Shown: positions 55,700-64,000 of the stretch, one piece after another
How positions within the stretch are numbered: the first letter of the stretch is position 1
Layout of the letters: each line of letters starts with the position of its first letter
Origin: Simmondsia chinensis
Lineage: Eukaryota > Streptophyta > Magnoliopsida > Caryophyllales > Simmondsiaceae
Reading direction: 5' to 3'
NCBI GenBank assembly: GCA_018398585.1
Contig: JAGTTD010000002.1
Coordinates: 34,464,186-34,528,185, forward strand
Length of the DNA: 64,000 nucleotides
Position numbers and translations under genes: made by a program
The notes under the pieces: model-generated
Database searches by the model: none
What the model was told of the DNA's origin: nothing
What the model saw: only the letters and a program-made list of their open reading frames with translations

Positions 55700-56480
55700 T
55701 TATAAACTCATTTGGTTCAGTAACATAAAATCGATAAGCCTTACTATTTTCAGCATAACCAACAAATGTACATTCAAATTCTCTTTCCCCTAACTTTTTC
55801 CTTTTAAGTTCAGGAACTTTAACAATTGCCCTACACCCTCCAAACCTTGAAATAACTCAAGTTAGGAGACCGTTTATTCCAATGTTCATATGGGGTTATT
55901 TTAATTTTCTTATTAGGAACTCAATTCAAAATATGACAGGCTGTAAGCATGGGCTCACCTCAAAAACTATCACTGAGTCTGGAATAAGATACAATGGCAT
56001 TCACCATCTCGGTTAGAGTCCAATTTTTCCCGCTCAGTCACGCCATTTTGTTGTGGCGTATAAGGTGCCATGACCTCATGAATAATTCCCTGGGTTTCAA
56101 AGTATTTAGGTTCGTAGTACTCACCACCACAATAAGTTCTTAAGCGTTTTGGGAATGTTTCACAATGTAGTTTGGTTTCAGCCTTATATGCTTCAAATTT
56201 GTCCATTGATTCATTTTTATTATTCAAAAGAAATACTTACGAATCTCTTGAACAATCATCAATAAATGTTACGAAATACTCTTTCCTCCTAGTGCAGGTG
56301 TACTTTTAAAATCACATAAATTACTATGTATTAAATCAAGTAGACTTGTATTCCTTTGTGCTAAAGGATACGATCTTGATATTATTGTCAGCATACAAGT
56401 TTTACTTTTATCATTAACTTCATTAAAGTGTGAAATTAAGTCTGAATTAGCCATATCTTGCATTCTCTGAAAATTAACGT
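55700..56480 (-). pseudogene. Copia integrase remnant
   Basis: Frames 56269-56463 and 55970-56227 carry SLLDLIHSNLCDF and CGGEYYEPKYFETQGIIHEV, then APYTPQQNGVTERE, the integrase core with the DDE-region Glu context. Stops separate them. Confidence 0.82.
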
Positions 56481-56899
56481 GTCCAAGTTTATGATGCCAA
56501 TGACAAGAAAATCAAGCATATATACCGAACTAACCATTTTATTAACATTTAATGTAAACACCCTTCATACAAATAGCCTTTTCCCACAAAGGCACTACCC
56601 TTTGATAGGATAAATTTATCGACCTAAAATACCAACTTAAAACTGAACTTGTTAAGAAGGCTACCAGATACAGGATTCTTTTTAACGTCCAGAGCATACA
56701 TCAGTTAAGGTAAGTATTTTTCCCGATGTAAAAACCAAATCAAATTTTCCCTTACCCTCAACCGGTATAGTTGCACCATTTCCCATGAACAACACCAACC
56801 CATTATCTATGGGTTCAAAAGTTTTAAAGAATCACCTGTCTTTACAAACATGCTTTGTAGCCCTCTGAGTCAACTCACAAAGACTCATCGTCTTGAATA

Positions 56900-57760
56900 A
56901 GATTGATCTTGGATATCATCGCCACGAAGTTACATTTCAAATTATTATTACGATGACCCAATCCCTTGCCTTTCTTATTCTTGAGGTGGCAACAGTCTGT
57001 TTTCATATGACCGTGCTTGTGACACTCCCAACAAATAGGCTTTTGTCTCTTTTCTTCACATTTCTTTGAGAAGTGTCTGCTTCGTTTTGGTACTTTACTT
57101 GACTGACTTTCTTCTATGACATTGATTTTTCCAATGTCCCCGGGACAATCCTTATTCTCTCATCTTGTAACCTACAACCTTCCTCATGGTTAGCCAAATC
57201 TTCAATAGACAAATCTTCCTTCTTATGTTTAAGTTCTTTTTCAATGTCATTCCATAAAGGCGGAAGTTTTTTTATCAAGCAGAAAATGACAATGGTATCA
57301 TCCAATGTTCATGTAATGTTGCTTAAAGTGATTTAAAATCCTTTCTATTTCATGAAAGTGCTTCATAACAGAAGGACTATCAACCATTCTATAACTATTG
57401 AATTGACTTACAAGAAATTTCTTACTCGTAGCATCTTCCGCCATGTACCTAGTTTCATGGGCGTCCCACAATTCATTGGCGGTAGTCACGTTGGAGTAGA
57501 TATTGAAGAGAGCATATGTCATACCATTAAGGATATGACCCATATAAATGTAATCATCATTCTCTCATTTGAGTCTCGCATGTTGCTCAGCCAAGGTCTC
57601 ATCACTGGTTGGAGAAGGGGGAATAGGTGTATTCAGGACATACATCACATTCAAAGTTGTGAGCAAAAAATGCGTCTTTCTTTGCAAACGACGGAAATTT
57701 CAACCATCAAAACGGTCAAGTTTCATAAAATTCGCAATCATTTCTTATAGAGAAGAACTC
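56900..57760 (-). pseudogene. Copia gag and zinc knuckle remnant
   Basis: Frames 57298-57543 (WDAHETRYMAEDATSKKFL, FNSYRMVDSPSVMKHFHEI) and 57114-57305 (IKKLPPLWNDIEKELKHKKE) are UBN2/gag-type sequences. CWECHKHGHMKTDC, at about 56985-57045, is the zinc knuckle. Confidence 0.8.
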
Positions 57761-58394
57761 ATTTTCAAAACAGAAAATAAGTCTTAAGATTGTTAGAATA
57801 ATATGAAGAAACCCACAAATTTCGTTAGGGAAATAAGAAAATAGGTATTAATATCAGCCACCGGTCTCAAGCCACATAGCGAACCATTTTTTTTAAGACT
57901 TATTTCTTGGATACTGAAATAGTCTCAAGTATACAATGAAAAACAAAGTGAGAGTAAGAGCATAAACAGAAGATTGATGACCTAGACTTCCTAAGAGGAA
58001 GAGAGAATGAACTTTTTTCAAGTATCTTCCAAACACCGAACGAGTGGCTTTATATAGAATTCTATGTGTCTCATCGAAAGAGATACATCATTAAACACGT
58101 GCTTTTAATCAAGGAACACATCGCTCCAAAATTATTAAATTAATTTCCAAAAATTACAAAATTGGTGCAGAAAATAACAGCCATAATCACTTTGTATGTC
58201 GACAGGCACACATGCTTATGTGTCGATACACAGACCCAATCTTTGGGTTCTGTAAGTCTGTGTGTCAAAACATAGAATCTATATGTTGACACACAACCTA
58301 CCGAAAGCGTTTCTGCAGAATGTGCCATGTTTAAGCCAAAATATAACAAGTAAACATCCAAAATACTTTATCTTGAAAATACATTAACAGTACC

Positions 58395-59701
58395 ACTTTC
58401 CAATGAAGGTTACTGATTACATATTTTATTTCTTATTCCTGCATCAATTTTTACATGTATGTTTTGTTGTAATCAAGGTACATTTAGGCTTGGAGTGCAA
58501 CAAAGTAAACGAAGGTTGAAAATTGGTGAAATCAAGGGTAATCGAGGCATATTTGAAGACTAATCTGAGAAACCCAACCACTTGTGCAAAAGAAGGACAA
58601 ATTGGGTCATAATTCGATAACTCAAATAGATCTCATAGAGTTTTAGGTACTAAAAAACTAATTGGCGCAAAGTACCGATTGATCATAAGCCCATGGTAGA
58701 ACGAATGTTACAGTGGGACTGTCGATTGAACAAGAAACAAAGCGGCTGCCCGTAGAGGGCTAGCCGATCGATCGGCCCTCTGCCTGCAGCGTGACCACTA
58801 GGTCATGCTGGAGGTATAAATACAGAGGGGAAGGTCTTAATTTTATATCTTTATACTCGTCTCCTCTTCTCCACTCTTTCCCAAAGCCGCTATAAGATCT
58901 GAGGGGTTCTCAAACGCTAAAACGCAGGTGGTTGGAGAGGTAGACGAATCCAAGCAAGGATCAACGTCAACGTCAATTGAGGGAGTCTTCAATTCATAGT
59001 TTTGTTCATTGTTTTACTCTTTAAGATTTGAATGATGTATAAACCTCCCATGAAGAAGTAGACCCTTTTATTTTTGGATTGAAGGACAGGTACCCATCCG
59101 TATTCCAGATTTATATTATGCTTTTGACAATGGTCTCATTATGTTATTTATGCACCCCTATGGGGAATTTAAGATTTATGTTCGGTATTCTTTGTGTGTG
59201 GTTGTAGTCATGTTAAGATCTCTAAATTATTAGCGTTTGTCCACAAGCTTGTAATATAACTAGTTTTCAGCCGTGGTTAGGGTTGAGGTTGTATCCAACC
59301 TTGATCACAATCTTTTATATAAGTTAATATTGAATTAGGAGTAAGAAATGAATTAAGTAGTGCTAATGAAATAACATATGCTACACGTAGGGCGAATGAT
59401 AGGTTATGCCTGTAAACTATTCATTACTTTTTTTGATAAGTCAGTGTTTATATATATCAAAAAACCGTACAAGATGTACTACATGATGCACATGGGGCAT
59501 ACCCCAACAAGGCTGAAGCCAACAAGCAATCCAGAAAGAAATCAACAAGCAAAAAACAAAGAAGAAATATAAAGGAACATCAAAGGAACTCCTAAGTATA
59601 GACCATTCAGTACCCTAAGCCCTAGTTTAAATATTAACCAAGGCTTTGTACTTGTACCCTTAGCCTCCTCAATCATTGTCATAGTAGAATATAATGACGG
59701 G
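58395..59701. other. Intergenic stretch, probable LTR relic
   Basis: GAGGTATAAATACAGAGG (58809-58826) is a TATA box followed by a CT-rich leader (58850-58900), again LTR-like. 59420-59570 has a TGATAAGTCAGTG...AAAAAACCGTACAAG pattern of unknown class. No domain. Confidence 0.35.
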
Positions 59702-60626
59702 TGATAACTCCAAAAATGGCATCTGAACAAGTGACATGTGGCTACCGAGGACGAGGCTGCAACTCTGGCCGAGATGCACCCCCGAAGGAGTCTGGAACTC
59801 TACATACAATATGGAAGAAAGGAGCCCATCTCGCTGACAGAATACATCCCAAAATCCAAGTAGATGAAGAAGGAAGCATGCCCATCCAGACCCGGGTGCA
59901 TCTAGGATCGAGAGGCACCCTTGGAGGCCTACTTCGAAACAAAGGCGGCACCCGTGAAGATATAGATGCATCCGGCCGACAGGGAGCATTCCAACCCACG
60001 GACAGTCTCGTAACAACACCTCAACGAAGCATGCATCCCGGCTCCGAAGGGGCATCTCGGTCCAAGATGCCCTCTCCCCCGAGAGAGTTGGCCAAGCAAC
60101 AACAACTACTTGGCTCCGTGACTCGGACAGAAGACATCCCGAAGCTCGGTACTCGAAGAGCCTCATGATGACTCCTCAATGCAACAGACGCCTCGACTCC
60201 CGGAAGGAATCTCGCCTCGAGATGCCCGCTTCCCTGGGGACCCAACCAAGACCACTTCCCGATTCCACAAGTCAGATAAGCAACCACTCGAAGCCACGAT
60301 CCCAACGGCTAGGTGTATCTCGCCCTCGATTCTGTATCGGGTGAGATACATCCTCCTACGAAGCACAGCTCTTCAGGGAGAAAACTTTATAAATAGGGCT
60401 CAGAACCCTAAAAGAAGGCACAGGCTTACTGCTCTCCCTCCGCTCTCATTTGAAGGACCCCCAGGGCAATGAAAACCCAGTTTTTCTTTCCTTTCGCTTG
60501 TAATCCCATAAAAATCCTTGTAATAAAACTGTTAATTAATAAATACTTGATAAAAGATAAAGGGTCTAAGTTTCGACCCTCCATTAAAAGAACTTGTACC
60601 AAAACAGTTGGCGCTGCCTGTGGGAA

Positions 60627-61830
60627 ATGGAAAGTTTTCTTCAAAATAACTCTGCGGGATCTCCTCCCCCCCTCCCCGAGGAGGTTCGGAGATCACTACG
60701 TCATTCACAGCCAACTCCATGAGCTCTGCACACTCGTCATGCAAGTCGCCGATCGTGATCACTCCAGCAAGACCACACCGCATCTCGCACCACCGAATCC
60801 AGACGTGGTCATTGAGTCCCTTGGCTCCATGGCGCATGGAAGCCGCCGCAACCAACAAGGAAAAGAGAGGGAGAAGACGCTTTTTCGCACTTACAGGCCT
60901 AGGGACGTCCTGGCACGGGCCCCTTCCTCGTTCAAGGTGGGCTCCGACATCGACTTAGAGGGTGCGGCGCACGGGCTTGTAAGGAGAATTCCTATCACCC
61001 ATTCGCCCTTCACCCCCTGCATACTCGTCGCTCTCATGGGAAAAGTGAAGATGCCAAATTTGGAGCTGTTTGATGGTACACAAGACCCGGACGGCCGCAT
61101 CTCGAGATTTGCGGCACGTATATACGCACAAGAAGCCTCTGAGGACGTGTGGTGCAAATGTTTCCTAGCCACCCTCAAAGGCATGGCTTAGGCTTAGGCT
61201 TGGTTTGACTCTCCCCCTAACGGGTCCATACGAAGCTTCAAGGAGTTGTCTGAGAAGGTCACTCGCTATTTCCTCAGCAACAAAAGGAGAAAGAAGACTG
61301 CTGTATAGTTGATCCAACTACAACAAGTTGAGGATGAGTCCTTAAGGGCATTTCTGCAATGGTTCTCGGAGGCCATGACCAGGATACCTAACTCAGCTGA
61401 TCAAACGGCCATCACCACCTTCATCAACGAGCGTTTGTGCTCTTTAGACCAACGCTGATAAAAACATCATCGCCGAAGATGTGATGGACAAAACGGAGCC
61501 TCCTAGGCGTGAATACCGAAAGCTCGGGATGCACACCCTAAGCTTCAAGCTGAAGAATGAAAAAGCCATGAAGAATGTAAGGGGGATCCGCAACACGGGC
61601 CAGAGGAGACCCCCCGGACTACTCTTGGAGGTAAGAAAACTGGAAACAGCAAGGGACCAGGCCACAGCAGGCCCAGTGGTTCGGCGAGGCCTGAACCCAT
61701 GGTGCGCATACCACGAAACTTCGGGCCATGATACTAAAAACTGTCGAGTACTTGGGTACTGGGTAGACGAATTGGAGAGAAGAGGCGACTATGGGGAAAT
61801 TCATGGACATGAAGAGGCTTAAGACCAAAG
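60627..61830 (+). pseudogene. Gypsy gag remnant with zinc knuckle
   Basis: A start codon at 60627 gives MESFLQNNSAGSPPPLPEE but stops after about 30 codons. Gag proper is in frame 60469-61191 (PNLELFDGTQDPDGRISRFA) and continues after stops at 61189-61199 (FKELSEKVTRYFLSN, ESLRAFLQWFSEAM). Frame 61481-61822 holds a knuckle-like CAYHETSGHDTKNC at about 61700-61745. Confidence 0.8.
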
Positions 61831-62026
61831 CTTTGGGACTTTCCCATGATGAGCCGAACGACGTAGCTCACGTGCCACGGCATGTGATAGTGGCCATAAA
61901 AAACAAAAACGGGAGGATACAAATCTTGCTACTACGGGAAGAGGAGGAGGCAAAGTCAGAAAATGTCAACCCTTAACCTTCTCGCAAGAAGACCTTGAAA
62001 GCCTCAAAGCTTCGCATGAAGATCCC

Positions 62027-62491
62027 ATGGTCATCACCATGGACGTTCGTGACTACTCCCTCCAAAGGGTCTTGGTGGATCAAGGAAGCTCGGCCAATAT
62101 ACTTTTCCTCCATTGCTTTGAACAAATGGGAAGACCGCTCGAGGCATTGCTCTCCACGGCCGGTACCCTCGTGGGATTCTCCGATGGGGTGGTTGATCTG
62201 CTAGGCACCATAAACCTCGATATCCTCTTGGGATATGGAAAACAAAGGCATGCACTTAACGCATTATTTTACATCGTGGCGGCCCGCTCGCCGTTCAACG
62301 CTATCCTTGGATGCTTGGTGCTAAATGCATTAGGTGCCGTGGTGTCAACTTACCATCTCACCATGAAGTTCAAAACTGACAAAAGAGATGTCATGACAGT
62401 GAGAGGTAGTCAGCAAATGGCCCGCAAATGTTGCCACACCCAAGACGTACCCGAGGTGGGGGAGACAGAAAGTGGAGGAAAAATGGGTTGA
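62027..62491 (+). pseudogene. Gypsy aspartic protease domain
   Basis: VLVDQGSSANILF at about 62070 is the catalytic region (D-x-G-S with Gln instead of the usual Gly after Asp). AARSPFNAILGCLVLNALGA and VVSTYHLTMKF follow as in plant Gypsy proteases. The family relation to 5620-6150 is clear from these blocks. Confidence 0.8.
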
Positions 62492-62499
62492 GGACCGGA

Positions 62500-63250
62500 G
62501 GAAACCGTTAGACAGGACTAGGGAAATCGGTCCAGGATGGGATGCAGTCAGGTGTGGACGTAAGTGACCAGATCCAGCAGGTGCTCCGACAGTACCAGGA
62601 AGTCGCCGTGTATTCCGCGGATGAAATGCCCAGGATAGATAGTCGGATCATCAGCCAAAAGAAGCGCAACTTCTGTGCTGAATGGAACAAGGTTACAAGG
62701 CCTTCCCGAAGGACTTGTTCCCCCTTCCTAAGATAGACCAGCTGGTCGACTTTATTGCTAGAACGCATTGTTCATTTCCTAGATGCTTTCTCCGGATATC
62801 ACCAGATCGTGATGGACCCAGAGGATGAGGAGAAGACATCTTTTATCACCCATGAAGGCACATGCTGCTTCCAAGTCATGCCATTTGAATTGAAGAACGC
62901 CGGAGCCACATAACAACGCTTGGTGAACCATGACTTTCGGCAGCAAATCGAAAAGAACTTGGAGGTGTACGTCGATGACATGATCATAAAAAGTAAGGAG
63001 ACCACCGATCACGTAAATGATTTGAGAGAGACCTTGGAAGCGCTTAAGGCTCATGGGATGTGTCTTAATCCGGACAAGTGCACATTCGCGGTATCGGAAG
63101 GAAAGTTCTTTGGCTTCATTGTGAGCGCAAGAGGAATAGAGGCCAACCCCACCAAGATAGGCATTGTACTCGGGATGGAAACCCCAAAAACCCCAAGAGA
63201 TATTTAAAAGCTGACTGGCTGTCTTGCTGCTCTCAATAGGTTCATCAGCT
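62500..63250 (+). pseudogene. Gypsy reverse transcriptase remnant
   Basis: FLDAFSGYHQIVMDPEDEEK, FITHEGTCCFQVMPFELKNA then a stop, then YVDDMIIKSK (catalytic box, about 62968-62997) and GIEANPTKIGIVLGMETPKT. The catalytic YVDD is intact but two stops and a missing N-terminal part make it inactive. Confidence 0.85.
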
Positions 63251-63255
63251 GGTTA

Positions 63256-64000
63256 GTGGATCGTTTATTCCCCTTCTTTAAAGTACGACAAAGGAGAGAA
63301 GTCTTCAACGGGGATGAAACTTGTGAACAAGCCCTCCGGGAACTCAAGGAACACTTGGCTAAGCTTCCGATTATGTCCAAACCCATCCCGGGAGAGGACT
63401 TAATCCTCTACGTTTCGGCATCTGACGACACGGTAAGCGCCGTGTTTATATCCGAAAGAGAGAACCTCCAGTTTTCGATCTACTTCATGAGTCATATATT
63501 GAGGGACACCAAAAAAAAAAAAAAAAAAAATACCCCCACATCGAGAAGCTCGCCTATGCCTTCGTCATAGCAGCACGGAAGCTCTGACCTTACTTTCAAG
63601 CGCATCGTATTCGGATACGAACCAACCAACCTTGCAGAAATCACTTCACGATTGAAGTGTTCGGGAAGAATGTTGTCCTGGGCGGTCGAACTCTCTGGGC
63701 ATGACGTGTTATTCAGGTCACGAACTGCGATCAAGTTATAGGCCCTAGCTGACTTCTCAGCAGAATGCTCGTTCACCAATATGGAGCCACCAAGCTCCGA
63801 GCAGCGAGATACCCCGTAGGGAGCGTGGAAATTACATGTAGATGGATCTTCCAACAACCAAGGGTGTGGAGCAGGCATTCGACTCACCTCTCCCGAAAGG
63901 CAACATTTCCCTTACGTCTTGAGATTCAAGTTCAGAACTAGTAACAACGAGGCCGAATACAAAGCACTCGTCCACGGACTAAGAATGACCCGAGAGGCAG
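63256..64000 (+). pseudogene. Gypsy RNase H region, interrupted by a poly(A) run
   Basis: LILYVSASDDTVSAVFISER and FSIYFMSHILRDTKKKKKK: the last residues come from about 20 consecutive A at 63511-63530, after which the frame is shifted and HIEKLAYAF-like sequence continues. From about 63820 a second RNase H-like domain follows (KLHVDGSSNNQGCGAGI, SNNEAEYKALVHGLRM). It runs off the window. Confidence 0.8.

Larger units (their letters stand above)
51948..58389 (-). mobile_element. Full-length Copia element, 6.4 kb, TSD GTACC
   Basis: The LTRs are 51948-52314 (3' LTR, 367 bp) and 57791-58389 (5' LTR, 599 bp). Both have TGTT...AACA ends and are flanked by GTACC at 51943-51947 and 58390-58394. 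The 3' LTR lacks about 230 bp present in the 5' LTR. On the minus strand GGTGGGGGAA precedes the 3' LTR as polypurine tract. Order on the minus strand is gag, integrase, RT, RNase H, as in Ty1/Copia. All frames are broken. Confidence 0.92.
59702..64000 (+). mobile_element. Gypsy element, 5' LTR to RNase H, cut by window edge
   Basis: The probable 5' LTR is 59702-60606 (TGATAACTCC to CCAAAACA) with a TATAAATA box at 60388. TTGGCGCTGCCTGTGGGAA (from 60608) follows as a primer site resembling the tRNA-Asp type of plant Gypsy elements. Then come gag, zinc knuckle, protease, RT and RNase H in Ty3/Gypsy order. Every domain contains stops or frameshifts. The 3' part lies outside the window, so TSD and LTR identity cannot be checked. 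Confidence 0.85.

Noticed and set aside
59701..60168. 155-residue ORF (and 165-residue antisense ORF) as genes
   Set aside because: Both lie within the GC-richer Gypsy 5' LTR. Long open frames there reflect composition, and no domain is visible.

Overview
This window looks like nuclear DNA of a flowering plant, most likely a eudicot. It is AT-rich, has spliceosomal introns and an N-terminal plastid-targeting-like leader, and is packed with plant transposable-element (TE) types: Copia, Gypsy, TRIM, RTE and L1 LINEs, SINEs, MULE, CACTA, hAT and Harbinger-like MITEs. No bacterial, viral or organellar genes were seen, and no tRNA gene. The only rRNA-like sequence is a 5S-derived SINE head. The exact species is not determined.

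Only one convincing host gene is present. It is a five-exon, plus-strand gene (7914-38110) whose spliced reading frame is 207 codons plus stop. It encodes a plastid-targeted protein of the universal-stress-protein / adenine nucleotide alpha-hydrolase-like fold. The coding part is only 624 bp but is spread over 30 kb, because intron 1 (about 18.4 kb) and intron 4 (about 10.2 kb) are filled with transposons.

Layout. 1-2400: Copia C-terminus, 3' UTR and LTR remnant carrying a MULE-type MITE. 3631-4188: complete TRIM with a 5-bp TSD. 4430-4996: RTE LINE 3' end. 5620-6150: Gypsy protease remnant. 6247-7806: stacked MITEs directly upstream of the gene. Intron 1: Tourist-like MITEs, a Gypsy gag/LTR hit by a 5S-rRNA-headed SINE, an RTE LINE containing a Harbinger-like element that contains a hAT-like element, then an 8.4-kb palindromic MULE (15470-23903) bounded by a 9-bp TSD. 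Introns 2 to 4: three copies of one MITE (two of them inverted around exons 3-4), a 4.9-kb CACTA element nested in the third copy, a fold-flanked MITE and a second TRIM 78 bp before exon 5.

Downstream of the gene: SINE (38.5 kb), gag-only Copia derivative with two LTRs (39490-42553), 1-kb fold-back MULE (44435-45459), SINE (46.2 kb), Copia 5' LTR plus gag (48950-50640), 5'-truncated L1 tail with a poly(A) and 15-bp TSD (51131-51443), full-length but dead Copia with perfect TSD (51948-58389), and the 5' part of a Gypsy element that runs off the right edge (59702-64000).

The most notable object is the palindromic MULE. Two inverted, independently broken transposase copies are joined head to head at a point just before the expected SWIM zinc finger. 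They sit in an intron of a gene that should be transcribed. That is the same architecture as the maize Mu killer locus, so it is a candidate natural hairpin-siRNA source. Second is the SINE with a nearly complete 5S rRNA head and a tail shared with the RTE LINEs of the same window, inserted as one unit with a 17-bp TSD.
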